The notes: a model not told the origin generated them from the letters alone. Positions 26,784 through 41,171 are shown, counted from the first letter of the stretch. The stretch: DNA of 64,000 bases from Steroidobacteraceae bacterium (GCA_025458865.1 JALORP010000011.1:37848-101847), one strand, 5' to 3'. Numbers and translations are program-made.

Positions 26784-28859
26784 ATGAAAGATCGTAGCGT
26801 CCGCCTCGCTGTCCTGTACGGCCTCGCCCTCGCCGCGGGACCGGCCGTTGCCGCCGGGCCCGCGCTCGAGGAAATCGTCGTCACCGCCACCCGCAGCGAG
26901 ATGCGCCTGCTCGACTACGCCGGCGCCATCGGCCGCATCGAGGCGGCCGAAATCGCCGGGCTCGGCGCCACGCACCACTCCGAGGTCATGAACCGCATCC
27001 CGGGCGTCATGATCCAGCGCGGCAGCGGCCAGGAGTCGCTCACCGCGCTGCGCTCGCCGGTGCTCACCGGCGCCGGCTCCTGCGGCGCTTTCCTCTTCCT
27101 CGAGGACGGCATCCCGCTCAGGCCCGTCGGCTTCTGCAACGTGAACGAGCTGTTCGAGGTCAACGGCGAGCAGGCCGCCGCCGTCGAGATCATCCGCGGC
27201 ACCGGCAGCGCGCTCTACGGCTCGAACGCCGTGCACGGCATCGTCAACGTCATCAATCCACTGCCCTCGCAGCTGCCGTCGCTCGGCCTCGCGCTCGAGG
27301 GCGGCTCGGACGAATATGGCCGGCTCAAGCTGGCGGCCTCGGGCGACACGGCCGCCGGCGAGGCCGGCGTGGCGCTGCACGCCACTCACGACGGCGGCTG
27401 GCGCGACGATGCCGGCTTCGACGAGCAGAAGCTCGCCGCGAGCCTCGTGCGGCCGGCCGCGGAAGGCACGCTCACGTTGCGCCTCAACGCGACGAACCTG
27501 CGGCAGGACACGGCCGGTTTCATCGTCGGCGAGGACAGTTACCGCGACGAAGCAATTGCGAAGAGCAACCCGAACCCCGAGGCCTACCGCAACGCCCACA
27601 GCCTGCGGTTTTCGACCCACTACGGCTTCACGCGCCGCGAGGACGAGCAGTACGACGCCCGCTTCGTGGTGCGAAGCTCGCGCATGGACTTCCTGCAGCA
27701 TTTCCTGCTCGGCAAGCCGCTCGAGGAGAACGGCCAGGACAGCGTGACGGTGCTGCTGTCCCGCAGCCTCGCGGCCGGCGGCGGCCGGATCACCACGGGA
27801 CTCGACCTCGAGCACGCCGCCGGATTCCTCCGCCAGACGCAGGATGGTCCAACGACCGGCGGTTCTGCCGCCGCGAACGCGATCCGTCCCGCCGGCAAGC
27901 AGTACGACTACGACGTCAAGTCGCTGCTCGCCGCGCCTTACCTGCACTGGGTGCGGCCGCTAGGCGAGCGGTTCGAGCTCACTGCGGGGCTCAGGCTCGA
28001 GTGGCTGCAGTACGACTACGACAACCGCATGCTGGACGGCAACACCGACGAGAACGGCGTACCCTGCGGCTTCGGCGGCTGCCTCTACAACCGCCCCGCG
28101 GATCGCAAGGACGAGTTCACGAACGTCGGTCCCCGGCTCTCGCTCGCCTGGCGCCTCGACGAGGCGAGCACGGCGTGGCTCGGCCTCTCGAGGGGCTTCC
28201 GCCCGCCGGAGGCGACCGAGCTCTACCGCCTGCAGCGCGGCCAGGACGTCGCCGACCTCGACTCCGAGCAGATCGACGGAGCGGAACTCGGCTATCGCCG
28301 CCTTGGCGAGACGCTCTCCGTGGAGCTCACCGGTTTCTGGATGGAGAAGGACGACGTCATCCTGCGCGACGCCTTGGGCTTCAACGTCAGCGGAGGCCGG
28401 ACGCGCCACGAGGGTGTGGAGTACGGCTTCGACTGGCGCCCCTGGGGCGGCCTGAGCCTCGCGGCCTCCGGCACCTTCGCCCGCCACACCTATCGCTTCA
28501 CAGGCGCCATCGAGCAGGGCGAGCAGGTGACGAGCGGCGACGACGTGGACACCGCGCCGCGCCAGCTCCACAACGTCCGGCTCGGCTACGGCGGCGCCCG
28601 CTGGCGCGGCGAGCTGGAGTGGGTCTACGTGGACGAGTACTGGGCGAACGCGGCGAATACCGCGCGCTACGCGGGCCACGACCTGCTGAACCTGCGGCTT
28701 TCGTGGTCGCCGGTCGAGACGCTCGGCCTGACGCTTCGCGTCACCAACCTCGCCGACCGCGCCTACGCCGACCGCGCGGACTTCGCCTTCGGCAACTTCC
28801 GCTACTTCCCGGGCCGCGGCCGCGCCGCGTTCCTCGAGGTCTCGTGGCGGCGCGACTGA
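26784..28859 (+). CDS. TonB-dependent receptor
   Basis: LEEIVVTATRSEMRLLDYAGAIGRIEAAEI; plug-like MNRIPGVMIQRGSGQES...IIRGTGSALYGSNAVHGIVNVI; terminal aromatic barrel. Confidence 0.95.
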   Translation: MKDRSVRLAVLYGLALAAGPAVAAGPALEEIVVTATRSEMRLLDYAGAIGRIEAAEIAGLGATHHSEVMNRIPGVMIQRGSGQESLTALRSPVLTGAGSCGAFLFLEDGIPLRPVGFCNVNELFEVNGEQAAAVEIIRGTGSALYGSNAVHGIVNVINPLPSQLPSLGLALEGGSDEYGRLKLAASGDTAAGEAGVALHATHDGGWRDDAGFDEQKLAASLVRPAAEGTLTLRLNATNLRQDTAGFIVGEDSYRDEAIAKSNPNPEAYRNAHSLRFSTHYGFTRREDEQYDARFVVRSSRMDFLQHFLLGKPLEENGQDSVTVLLSRSLAAGGGRITTGLDLEHAAGFLRQTQDGPTTGGSAAANAIRPAGKQYDYDVKSLLAAPYLHWVRPLGERFELTAGLRLEWLQYDYDNRMLDGNTDENGVPCGFGGCLYNRPADRKDEFTNVGPRLSLAWRLDEASTAWLGLSRGFRPPEATELYRLQRGQDVADLDSEQIDGAELGYRRLGETLSVELTGFWMEKDDVILRDALGFNVSGGRTRHEGVEYGFDWRPWGGLSLAASGTFARHTYRFTGAIEQGEQVTSGDDVDTAPRQLHNVRLGYGGARWRGELEWVYVDEYWANAANTARYAGHDLLNLRLSWSPVETLGLTLRVTNLADRAYADRADFAFGNFRYFPGRGRAAFLEVSWRRD

Positions 28860-28881
28860 ACATCGGGACGGACAACACCCC

Positions 28882-29325
28882 ATGCAAACCGGCGCTTATC
28901 TCGTCACCGCGGCCATCGGCGGCCTGCTCGCACTGCAAGTCGGCCTGAATGCCGTCATGCGCAGCCACACCGGCACCGCGCTCTCCGCGGCGCTCGTCAA
29001 CTTCGTGATCGGCTCGGTCGCGCTGGCCGCCGTTCTGTTCGCCACGCGCATGCCGCTGCCCACCGGCGCGCAGCTCGCGGGGGCACCCTGGTGGGCGTGG
29101 CTCGCCGGCCTCGGCGGCGCGGCCTATGTCGCATCCTCGGCGGTGCTGGGGCCGCTGATCGGCGGCGCTGCCTTCCTGGCCTGCGTGGTCGCGGGACAGA
29201 TGGCGGGCTCGCTGCTGCTCGACCACTACGGCTGGATCGGCTTCCCGGAGCGGCCACTCACGACCGCGCGCCTGATCGGCGCGGCGCTCGTGGTCGCCGG
29301 CGTGGTGCTGCTCGCGCGGGAGTGA
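28882..29325 (+). CDS. DMT-family transporter (YdcZ-type)
   Basis: 147 aa hydrophobic; LVTAAIGGLLALQVGLNAVMRSHTGTALSAALVNFVIGSVAL. Confidence 0.8.
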   Translation: MQTGAYLVTAAIGGLLALQVGLNAVMRSHTGTALSAALVNFVIGSVALAAVLFATRMPLPTGAQLAGAPWWAWLAGLGGAAYVASSAVLGPLIGGAAFLACVVAGQMAGSLLLDHYGWIGFPERPLTTARLIGAALVVAGVVLLARE

Positions 29326-29338
29326 GTCGCGCCCGATC

Positions 29339-29540
29339 TCAGCGCTTCTCGTTGGGAATCTTCTGGCAGTCGTCCCAGGGGATGTCGCGTCCCGGGTAGG
29401 CCGGACGTTCGAAGGGCCAGGCTTCCTCGACCCAGCCGCGCACGGCCTTCGACAGGCGCTCGTCCGCCGTGCTGCCCATGGCACTCTCGCGCGCCCAGAA
29501 GGTGACCAGAGGCTGGACCTCATGCCGGGCACGTCGACGG
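29339..29540 (-). pseudogene. Possible 3' remnant of a truncated gene
   Basis: Reverse frame reads RRARHEVQPLVTFWARESAMGSTADERLSKAVRGWVEEAWPFERPAYPGRDIPWDDCQKIPNEKR; no good start; upstream boundary coincides with the end of the SDR gene. Confidence 0.35.
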
Positions 29541-30323
29541 CTAGCAAATCGAGTACCCACCATCAACCGGCAGGGTGACGCCGGTGATGAAATCGGCAGA
29601 GGCCGATGCAAGGAAGACGGCGGCCCCGGCGATTTCATCAGCCTCCCCCCACCGGGCCGCAGGTGTGCGCGCGAGGATCATCCTGTTGAACTCGGCATAG
29701 TCCGGGTGCTCGCGCGCGAGCGCCGTCATCTCGGTGGCGATCCAGCCTGGGGCGATCGCATTGACCTGTATCTGGTGAGGCGCCAGTTCAACGGCCATCG
29801 CCTTGGTCAGTTGCACGATGCCCCCCTTGGCCGCGCCATAGGACGGGAGCAGTCCCGCGCCAAAGTAGGAGTACATGCTGGCGAGATTGATGATCTTTCC
29901 CCGCTTGCGTCTTGCCATGGAGGCCGCCGCGTACTTGGACATCAGGAACGTCGCATCGAGATGGGTGGCGATCGTCGTATCCCAGGCTTCGGGTGACTCG
30001 TGGAGAATGCCGCCAGTGACGATTGCGACACCTGCATTGTTGACCAGAATATCGATGCCGCCCAGGGCCGACTCGACCGCGTCGATGGCACCGGACAGAG
30101 TTTCGCGCGCCGTCACGTCGAGACGCACGGCCAGCGCGGGAACGCCAAGCGCCCTCACCTCCGCTACCACCTCAGCGTTCCTTTCTTCATTTCGCGCAAG
30201 CACTGCAACCGCCGCGCCTGCGCGCGCCATGCCAAGCGCAATCGAGCGCCCGATGCCGCGGTTGCCGCCGGTAATGACAGCAACACGGCCACTGAGATCA
30301 AAAGGCAATGAAGTGCTGGGCAT
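29541..30323 (-). CDS. SDR family oxidoreductase
   Basis: DLSGRVAVITGGNRGIGRSIALGMARAGAAVAVLARN; NNAG; YGAAKGG. Confidence 0.95.
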   Translation of the reverse strand: MPSTSLPFDLSGRVAVITGGNRGIGRSIALGMARAGAAVAVLARNEERNAEVVAEVRALGVPALAVRLDVTARETLSGAIDAVESALGGIDILVNNAGVAIVTGGILHESPEAWDTTIATHLDATFLMSKYAAASMARRKRGKIINLASMYSYFGAGLLPSYGAAKGGIVQLTKAMAVELAPHQIQVNAIAPGWIATEMTALAREHPDYAEFNRMILARTPAARWGEADEIAGAAVFLASASADFITGVTLPVDGGYSIC

Positions 30324-30368
30324 TCTCTTTTCCGGTTATTGCGTGGTCGGACGATCCGGCTGAGCGCA

Positions 30369-30386
30369 GCGCGCTCAAAAGCGCGC
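30369..30386. terminator. Hairpin in the aguA-SDR intergenic region
   Basis: GCGCGCT-CAAA-AGCGCGC, 7-bp stem; no obvious U-tract. Confidence 0.3.
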
Positions 30387-30411
30387 GGTTTGCAGCGTTA
30401 TGGGCAGTCCC

Positions 30412-31548
30412 TCAGGCCGCGCGGCGGCCGGCACGGGCCACGACCCGAAGACGCGCGCCCCGCGGGACCTGCTGCGTGATGCAGTGGACATTGCCGCCGC
30501 CGAGCAGGATCTCGCGCGCCGGTACGCCCACGACCTCGCGGCCGGGGAAGAGCCGGCGCAGGATCCGCAGCGCCCGGGCGTCGGTCGCGGGATCGAGCAG
30601 CGGCACCACCACGCGCCGGTTGGCGATGTAGAAATTCACGTAGGAGCCCGCCATGCGATCGCCCGCCTGGCGCGGGCGCGAGCCTTCGCGCCGATCCACG
30701 CCGGCTGCTTCCTGCGCCGTCATGAAGAGCGGCCCCGGTTGCGGGATCCTGTGCACGAGCAGGCGCCGTCCGCGTGCGTCTCGCGCGGCACGCAGCCGGG
30801 CGAGCGCGTCGCGGCTGATCTCGTGCTGCGGGTCGGCGGGGTCGTCGCACCAGGTGAGCGCAACCTCGCCCGGGCGGACGAAGCAACACAGATTGTCCAC
30901 GTGGCCGTCGGTTTCATCGTTGAACACGCCGCGGCCGAGCCAGATGACCCGCTCGATGCCGAGGTAGTCGCGCAGGTTCCGCTCGACGTCCTCGCGCCCG
31001 AGGCCGGGGTTGCGGTTCGGGTTGAGCAGGCATTCCTCGGTCGTGATCAGCGTGCCCTCGCCGTCCACGTGGATGGCGCCGCCCTCCAGCACGAACGGCG
31101 CGCGGTAGCGATCCAGCCCCTCCACCTCGAGCACCTTGCGCGCGACGAGGTCGTCCTGGTCCCACGGGAAGTAGAGGCCGCCGTCGAGCCCGCCCCAGGC
31201 ATTGAACATCCAGTCCACGCCGCGCACGCGGCCCTGGGCATCGATCACGCCGGTCGGGCCGGTGTCGCGCACCCAGGCGTCGTTGCTGCTGAGTTCGGCC
31301 ACTCGAACCGCGGCGGGCAGGTGCGCACGGGCGTTCTCGTACTGCGCCGCGGAGGCGCCAACGGTCACCGGCTCGCTCGCCGCGATCGCGGCCGCAACGG
31401 CCGTGAACGCCTCCTGCGCAGGCTTCGCGCCGAGACGCCAGTTGTCCGGCCGTTCCGGCCAGATCATCCAGGTGCCGGCATGGGGCTCGAACTCCGCCGG
31501 CATGCGGAAGCCGTCGCGGCGCGGGGTGCTCTTCAGGGTGCGGGCCAT
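30412..31548 (-). CDS. aguA: Agmatine deiminase / peptidyl-arginine deiminase family
   Basis: [65 protein letters not shown]. Confidence 0.93.
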   Translation of the reverse strand: MARTLKSTPRRDGFRMPAEFEPHAGTWMIWPERPDNWRLGAKPAQEAFTAVAAAIAASEPVTVGASAAQYENARAHLPAAVRVAELSSNDAWVRDTGPTGVIDAQGRVRGVDWMFNAWGGLDGGLYFPWDQDDLVARKVLEVEGLDRYRAPFVLEGGAIHVDGEGTLITTEECLLNPNRNPGLGREDVERNLRDYLGIERVIWLGRGVFNDETDGHVDNLCCFVRPGEVALTWCDDPADPQHEISRDALARLRAARDARGRRLLVHRIPQPGPLFMTAQEAAGVDRREGSRPRQAGDRMAGSYVNFYIANRRVVVPLLDPATDARALRILRRLFPGREVVGVPAREILLGGGNVHCITQQVPRGARLRVVARAGRRAA

Positions 31549-31559
31549 ACGAGACTCGA

Positions 31560-31638
31560 GGGGATCTTTGCCTTCACTTTTCCGACGATATCAAGCCAGT
31601 TGGCCCGCGGCACTGGAAAAGTGAGCGTGGATGTCCCC
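31560..31638. repeat. Imperfect palindromic extragenic element
   Basis: GGGGATCTTTGCCTTCACTTTTCC...GGAAAAGTGAGCGTGGATGTCCCC; 10-bp perfect inner arms TCACTTTTCC/GGAAAAGTGA plus GGGGA/TCCCC ends. Confidence 0.7.
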
Positions 31639-31716
31639 TGGAGTCTTTCGGGCATCACGGGTTGCCCCGGGCGCGCCCTTCCATGGGCGCGACCGGAGGC
31701 CCGCTTGCAATGACCG

Positions 31717-32256
31717 TCAGTAGAGCGTGAGCGATGCGCCGGCCAGCAGGGCGCCGATGGCGGCGCCGGCGGCGACGTCGGTCGGGTAGTGCAGGCCGAG
31801 GACCGGACGCGAAGCCGCCACCAGCGCGGCGAAGGGCCACAGCATCCAGCCGAGTTCGGGAAAGTGGTGCGTCGCGATGATCGACAGGCACACGGCGTGC
31901 AGGGTGTGGCCTGAAGGGAAACTGTAGCGGTCGAGCGGCGGCACCGCGGCGCGGATCGCGGCGTGGGAGATGAACGGCCGCTCACGCACCAGCCGGTGCT
32001 TGAGCAGCTTGTAGAGGCCGACGCCGACGAGCGCCGTCAGCGCGAGCTGCAGCGCGGGACCGCGGCCCGCCTCGCCGTAGAGCAGGGGCAGCATGAGTAC
32101 GAGCACGTACCAGAACGCGCCGTCGCCGAGGCGGCTTGCGACCGCGAAGACTCCGCGGATGGCCGTGAAGTCGCAGCCGCGGTTCAAGCGCAGGCACAGT
32201 CGGTACTCGGCGGCGTCGAACCGCGCGAATCGCTGGCGGGCGCGTGCTGCGTCCAT
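31717..32256 (-). CDS. PAP2-family phosphatase
   Basis: KHRLVRERPF, SFPSGHTLHAVCLS, GLHYPTDVAAGAAIG. Confidence 0.9.
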   Translation of the reverse strand: MDAARARQRFARFDAAEYRLCLRLNRGCDFTAIRGVFAVASRLGDGAFWYVLVLMLPLLYGEAGRGPALQLALTALVGVGLYKLLKHRLVRERPFISHAAIRAAVPPLDRYSFPSGHTLHAVCLSIIATHHFPELGWMLWPFAALVAASRPVLGLHYPTDVAAGAAIGALLAGASLTLY

Positions 32257-32459
32257 GTCAGGCCACCTCCGGCCCGAAGTGGGCCTTTTGGGTGGCCGGC
32301 ACTATCGCAAGTGCATGTTCCGGCGAGGTTTCAGCCGCGTGATGGTTTTATGAAGCTCGAACAAACGTGCGCCGCCTCACGTCCGCTCGACGGGGGAAAT
32401 CGCCCGTTTCCGAGACGGAAACAGGGGATCCCGTTTCGCGAACCCGGCCGCCAGCCGCC

Positions 32460-34421
32460 TCAGGCAACCGACCGCCGCTGTGGCGCAGGCTCCTTGTCCG
32501 CCCCAGCGCCCCGCGGATGCTCGTAGTCGTTCTTCTCCCAGTCCCGGTACTGCGGCGGGATCGGGTTCATCGCGCCTTCGGCCAGCCAGCCCAGTTTGCC
32601 GTCCATGAGCAGGCCCGTGACCCTATTGTAGGAGCGGTTGAAGTTGCCCTTGACCGCCCGGAAGTTGCCGTCGATGCGCCTCTTCGCCTCGCGGCAGAAC
32701 AGGTCGGCGAGTTCCTGCGGCGATGCGTCCGCCGGATTGGCCGCGGTCAGGTGGTCGGCATAGGAGAGCGCAGAGGCCATCACGAACAGGTCCACGCCGA
32801 TGTCGACGAAGTTGCCCAGGATGATCTGTTCGCGCTCGAGCTTCGGGCCGTACTTCGCCATGGTGGTGAACAGGCGCCGCGCCAGCAGCTTGCTGGTCTT
32901 CGCGCAGTAGGCGAGGTGCTTGCGGTTGCGCTCGTTCAGGTGCTTCGCATCGAGGTGCCCGCCGGTGTCCGGGATGAACAGCTTCGGCAGCCAGGTTCCG
33001 TAGAAGCCTGCCGCCTTCATCATCGCCTCGCCCTTGCCGACCTTCTGGCCGGGCTTGGGCTGAAGGATGGGCATCACGAGCTTGAAGTGGGTGTCGAGCG
33101 CCTCGCGCGCGATGATCAGGTGCATGACCTGCGACGACCCCTCGAAGATGCGGTTGACACGCGCGTCGCGCATGCCCATCTCCACGTTGGTCGGGCGCTC
33201 GCCACGCGCGTAGAGCGACGTGGCGCGCTCGTAGCCTCGCCCGCCGCGCACCTGCAGGTAGTCGTCGTACATCTTCCAGAGGGTCTCGGAGCACCAGTAC
33301 TTGGCGGCGGCCGCCTCCAGGCGGATGTCGGCCGACTTTCGGTCCGCGAAAGCGCAGGCGATGTAGACCATCGCTTTCATGCCAAAGAGCTGCGCCATGT
33401 AGCTCGCGGTCATCTTCGCCACGGCCTGGTGCTTTCCAACCGGCTGGCCCCACTGCTGACGCGTGGAGGTCCACCACTTCGCGTCCTCGACCAGCGCCAT
33501 GCCGCCGCCGACGGCGGCGGCCGGAATGCCGAGCCGACCGACATTCAGTGTCGCGAGCGCGATCTTGAGGCCCTCACCCGGCTTGCCGACGAGGTTCTCG
33601 ACGGGCACCTTGACGTTCTTGAAGGTGACGATGCCGTTCGCGATGCCCCTGAGGCCCATGAAGCGCGAACGCCGCACGCGCTCGACGCCCGGCCAGGCGG
33701 TCTCGACCACGAAGCAGGAGATCTGCGGCAGCGCCTTGCCGTTCGGTAGAACCTTGTCCGGGGTGCGCGCCAGCACCGCGATCAGCGTGGTCTTCGGGTC
33801 GCTGACGTTGGTGCACCAGAGCTTGTCGCCGTTGAGAATGTAGTGCTTGCCGTCCTCCGACAGCGTGGCCGTCGTGGTCATGCGGGCCGGGTCGGAGCCG
33901 ACGCCCGGCTCGGTCAGCGCGAAGGCCGAGATCTCGCCCTTCGCCAGGCGCGGCAGGTACTTGCGCTTCTGCTCCTCGGTGCCGAACTCCTTGAGCGGCT
34001 GCGGCACGCCGATGCTCTGGTGGGCCGACAGGTACGCCACCGTGCTGCCGCAATAGCTGCCGATCACGCCGAGCACGCGGGCGTAATTGGTGACGGACAG
34101 GCCCAGCCCCCCGTACTCCTTCGGGATCTTCATGCCGAAGAGCCCGACCGCGGCCATCGCCTCGAGCGCCTCGCGCGGGTACTCGCCCTCCTCGTCGATC
34201 TTCCAGGGATCGACGTGTTTCTCGATCACCGGGCGGATCTTCTCGATGTATTCGTCGCCGATGCGCTTGTCCTCGGCCGGCTGCGCCGGGAACGGATACA
34301 CGAGGTCCCAGCGGAAGCTGCCCTTGAACAGCTCCGCCGTGAAGCTGACCGACTCCCACTCCTGCTGGCGGGCGGACTCCGCCAGTTCCATCGACACGTC
34401 CTTGGCCTTCTGGTCGGTCAT
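32460..34421 (-). CDS. Acyl-CoA dehydrogenase (long form)
   Basis: 653 aa; FGMKIPKEYGGLGLSVTNYARVLGVIG, FALTEPGVGSDPARM, RIFEGSSQVMHLIIAREAL. Confidence 0.93.
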   Translation of the reverse strand: MTDQKAKDVSMELAESARQQEWESVSFTAELFKGSFRWDLVYPFPAQPAEDKRIGDEYIEKIRPVIEKHVDPWKIDEEGEYPREALEAMAAVGLFGMKIPKEYGGLGLSVTNYARVLGVIGSYCGSTVAYLSAHQSIGVPQPLKEFGTEEQKRKYLPRLAKGEISAFALTEPGVGSDPARMTTTATLSEDGKHYILNGDKLWCTNVSDPKTTLIAVLARTPDKVLPNGKALPQISCFVVETAWPGVERVRRSRFMGLRGIANGIVTFKNVKVPVENLVGKPGEGLKIALATLNVGRLGIPAAAVGGGMALVEDAKWWTSTRQQWGQPVGKHQAVAKMTASYMAQLFGMKAMVYIACAFADRKSADIRLEAAAAKYWCSETLWKMYDDYLQVRGGRGYERATSLYARGERPTNVEMGMRDARVNRIFEGSSQVMHLIIAREALDTHFKLVMPILQPKPGQKVGKGEAMMKAAGFYGTWLPKLFIPDTGGHLDAKHLNERNRKHLAYCAKTSKLLARRLFTTMAKYGPKLEREQIILGNFVDIGVDLFVMASALSYADHLTAANPADASPQELADLFCREAKRRIDGNFRAVKGNFNRSYNRVTGLLMDGKLGWLAEGAMNPIPPQYRDWEKNDYEHPRGAGADKEPAPQRRSVA

Positions 34422-34473
34422 AGCCTCGTTCTCCTAAGGCAGGCCGCGACCCAGGGGCCGCGGCTCGGTAGTT

Positions 34474-37830
<3,357 letters not shown>

Positions 37831-37964
37831 CGTGTTTCTCCCGGATACGTATGCATCCGATGCCGGGGGGCATCGCTGGCCCCGTATTATCCGGGGCGCG
37901 CCGCCCGCCGGCATTCGGGAATCCACGGTGACGGACCCCCTTCGGCGGCGCCTGGGAGCCCTGA

Positions 37965-39617
37965 ATGACTCGATCACACCCGTCCGGACGCGATGTGCCG
38001 CGCGGGACCGCGCTGCTGCGGGACCCGGCCTGGAACAAGGGCACGGCCTTCACGGCCCGTGAACGCGAGGCGCTGGGCCTCAGGGGGCTTCTGCCGCCCC
38101 ACGTGGGCACGCAGGAGGAACAGGTCGCCCGGGTGCTGGAGAACTTCCGGCGCCTCGACTCCCCCCTTTCCCGCTACATCCTGCTCGAATCGCTGCACGA
38201 CCGGAACGAGGCGCTGTTCTACCGCGTGATCACCGACCACCCGGACGAGATGATGCCCATCATCTATACGCCGACGGTCGGCCTCGCCTGCCAGCAGTTC
38301 GGCCACATCTACCGGCGCTCGCGCGGCCTGTACGTCTCCGCCGACGATCGCGGCAGGATCGCCGGGCTCGTGGCCAACTGGCCCGATCCGGAGGCCGAGA
38401 TCATCGTGGTCACGGATGGCGAGCGCATCCTCGGCCTCGGCGACCTCGGCGCGAACGGCATGGGCATCCCGATCGGGAAGCTCGCCCTGTACACCGCTTG
38501 CGCTGGAATGCACCCGCGACGCTGCCTGCCGGTGATGCTGGACGTGGGCACCAACAACGCTTCCCTGCTGGAGGATCCGCTCTACATCGGCCTGCGGCAG
38601 CGGCGCCTCACCGGCACCGACTACGACACCTTGGTCGAAGAGTTCATCGAGGCCGTGCAGGCGCGTTTCCCCGGCATCGTCGTGCAGTTCGAGGACTTCG
38701 CCAACCACAACGCCTTCCGGCTGCTGCGCCGCTATCGCGAGCGCATCTGCTGCTTCAACGACGACATCCAGGGCACCGCCGCCGTGACGCTCGCCGGCGC
38801 GCTCTCTGCGTTGCGGGTTACCGGCGGCCGGCTGGCGGACCAGACCTTCCTGTGCCTGGGCGCCGGCGAGGCCGCCACCGGCATCTGCGACCTGATCGCA
38901 GGCGCCATGGAGGCCGAGGGTCTCGACGCCGCCGCGGCCCGCGGTCGCTGCTGGATGGTGGATTCGAAGGGCCTCGTCGTCGCGAGCAGGGCGGATCTCG
39001 CCGAGCACAAGCGGCCCTATGCGCACGCGCATGCTCCAGCGGCGAGCTTCCTCGAGGCCGTCGAGGCGTTGCAGCCGACTGCGATCATCGGCGTCGGCGC
39101 CACGCCCGGCACGTTCACGCGCGAGGTCGTCGAGACCATGGCGCGCATCAACGCGCGGCCGATCGTCTTCGCGCTGTCGAACCCCACCTCGCGCGCCGAG
39201 TGCACGGCGGAACAGGCCTATGCGTGGTCAGGCGGGCGGGCGCTCTTCGCCTCCGGCAGTCCCTTCGACCCCGTCACGCTCGACGGGCGGCGCTACGTGC
39301 CGCGCCAGGGCAACAACTCCTACATCTTCCCCGGTGTCGGACTCGGGCTCGTGGCCACGCGGGCGTCACGGGCGACGGACGCCATGTTCATGGCCGCCGC
39401 TCGCTCTCTCGCCGAGTTGGTGAAGGAGGAGGATCTCGCGCAGGGAAGCCTTTATCCGCCGCTCGCGAAGGTGCGCGAGGTGTCGGCGAAGATCGCCGTT
39501 GCCGTCGCCGAGATCGCCTTCACGGATGGCCTCGCGGGCATCGAGCGGCCGGAGGATCTGGCTGGATTCATGAGGTCGCAGATGTACGACCCGCACTACG
39601 TCAGTTACGTGGACTAG
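37965..39617 (+). CDS. maeA: NAD-dependent malic enzyme
   Basis: [75 protein letters not shown]. Confidence 0.95.
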   Translation: MTRSHPSGRDVPRGTALLRDPAWNKGTAFTAREREALGLRGLLPPHVGTQEEQVARVLENFRRLDSPLSRYILLESLHDRNEALFYRVITDHPDEMMPIIYTPTVGLACQQFGHIYRRSRGLYVSADDRGRIAGLVANWPDPEAEIIVVTDGERILGLGDLGANGMGIPIGKLALYTACAGMHPRRCLPVMLDVGTNNASLLEDPLYIGLRQRRLTGTDYDTLVEEFIEAVQARFPGIVVQFEDFANHNAFRLLRRYRERICCFNDDIQGTAAVTLAGALSALRVTGGRLADQTFLCLGAGEAATGICDLIAGAMEAEGLDAAAARGRCWMVDSKGLVVASRADLAEHKRPYAHAHAPAASFLEAVEALQPTAIIGVGATPGTFTREVVETMARINARPIVFALSNPTSRAECTAEQAYAWSGGRALFASGSPFDPVTLDGRRYVPRQGNNSYIFPGVGLGLVATRASRATDAMFMAAARSLAELVKEEDLAQGSLYPPLAKVREVSAKIAVAVAEIAFTDGLAGIERPEDLAGFMRSQMYDPHYVSYVD

Positions 39618-39770
39618 GACCGGCCCGATACCGACCTGTTGGTCGACTCCAGCCACGGCCGCCGCGGCACGCCAGAGAGACCCAAGGCTCCCTCGGAGCG
39701 CGTCCGGGGATTGTCGCCTCCCGGGAGCGGCGAAGAGCCGTCGACACCCAGATGCACCTTCTACGGATTC

Positions 39771-39787
39771 CCGCAGCCGTCCTGCGG
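39771..39787 (+). terminator. Weak stem-loop downstream of malic enzyme gene
   Basis: CCGCAG-ccgtc-CTGCGG followed by gtcttta; ~150 nt downstream of the stop. Confidence 0.25.
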
Positions 39788-39860
39788 GTCTTTACTCAGG
39801 CTACGCGCGCGAATCGACGCGGAAGCTAGGCGCCGAAGAGGCGCTTCCTGGCAAGCCGCA

Positions 39861-40481
39861 ATGAGGATCGCAGAAGTCGTTCGGCAGGGCACGCTCGCCG
39901 TGCTGTGCTGCATCGTAACTGCCGCGGTGGTGGCTGGGCCACCCATACCGCGCTCATTGTTCTATCGGCAGTTCATCGAGCAGCCCGACGGAACGCTCGC
40001 GGGTCCGTCGCAGATCTGGGCCGAGGGCAACAACACGCACTGTCTGATGCTTCACGAGGGTCGGTTCGTCCACGCGCTGCAGCGGGGAGACTCCCTCTAC
40101 ATCTGGATCGATGGCCATCGCGACGGTCAGCGAAAGTATCTCGGGAATGGGCTTGCCTCGTACGGGGTGATCCGCCAGATCGAACGCATCCGCAACCTGG
40201 GGGCCTGGGACCGTGAAGTCAAAGTGGACGGCGCCGTGTATGAGTTCTACATGTACACGGGAATTGCGCAGATCGACGGTCAGCAGTACGAGGAGCACGT
40301 GTCGGTAAGCTTCGACTCGCGCAGCGGCGCTCCCAAAGTCTGGGTCAGCGACATCATGGTCGGCGGCAGCGGCGTGTTCGAGAGGCTGACCATGATCTTC
40401 CGCGACGTCGAGGTGAACAAAGCGATGCCCCTTGGCATCTTCGATCTGCCAAACGGCGTAGTGTTCACAGAGAAGAAGTGA
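39861..40481 (+). CDS. Exported protein of unknown function
   Basis: MRIAEVVRQGTLAVLCCIVTAAVVAGPPIPRSLFYRQFIEQPDG; 206 aa; start re-chosen from ORF 39639. Confidence 0.7.
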   Translation: MRIAEVVRQGTLAVLCCIVTAAVVAGPPIPRSLFYRQFIEQPDGTLAGPSQIWAEGNNTHCLMLHEGRFVHALQRGDSLYIWIDGHRDGQRKYLGNGLASYGVIRQIERIRNLGAWDREVKVDGAVYEFYMYTGIAQIDGQQYEEHVSVSFDSRSGAPKVWVSDIMVGGSGVFERLTMIFRDVEVNKAMPLGIFDLPNGVVFTEKK

Positions 40482-40576
40482 CGGCCGCCCGGCGCGGCGA
40501 CACCGACTGCCGCCGTCCACGCGCGAGGCCCGCCGAGGCATCGCGTTCCTGCGAACACCACCGGCAACTCGTCCTT

Positions 40577-41128
40577 CTAGAAGCTCGACCCCGGCATCTC
40601 GAGAAACTCCAGCTCTTCGGCGGTGGAGGGCCGGCCCAGGATCGCGTTGCGGTGCGGGTACCGGCCGAAGCGATCGATGATGGCCTTGTGGCGCAGCTCG
40701 AAGTCGAGATTCGACGGCAGCCCGAGGGTCTCGAACAGGCCGAGGGCCACCTCGTGAATGAATGCGGACTCGCTGTGCATGTACGGCAGGTACAGGAAGA
40801 CCCGCTGCTCGGGCGGCAGCGCGGCGTCGTGGCCTCCCGCGACGGCCTCCTGGGCGAGCACCAGGGCGACGGCATCGAAGGCGAACGCGAGCGCGGTGCC
40901 GCGGTACATGTTGCGGGAAAACTGGTCCAGCACGATGACTTCCGCCAGGCGCCCGTCGGGCCGTGACCGCCACGCGGCGAGTTCGCCTCGAGCAGCCGCC
41001 CGGTGCACGGCCTCGAAGCGCTCGCGCACGACCTGGTCGAACGCTGGATCCGCCCTCCACCACTGCCCCGCCTCGATCTCCTCGAACCAGAAATGCAGCA
41101 CCGCGGACGGGTCCAGGGAGTCGCTCAT
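40577..41128 (-). CDS. DUF924-family protein
   Basis: VLHFWFEEIEAGQWWRADPAFDQVVRERF, VIVLDQFSRNMYRGTALAFA, FLYLPYMHSE, HKAIIDRFGRYPHRNAILGR. Confidence 0.9.
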   Translation of the reverse strand: MSDSLDPSAVLHFWFEEIEAGQWWRADPAFDQVVRERFEAVHRAAARGELAAWRSRPDGRLAEVIVLDQFSRNMYRGTALAFAFDAVALVLAQEAVAGGHDAALPPEQRVFLYLPYMHSESAFIHEVALGLFETLGLPSNLDFELRHKAIIDRFGRYPHRNAILGRPSTAEELEFLEMPGSSF

Positions 41129-41171
41129 TCGGCTGGCCTCCGAGCGAGGGCGCCGTGCCTCACCGGGCAGG

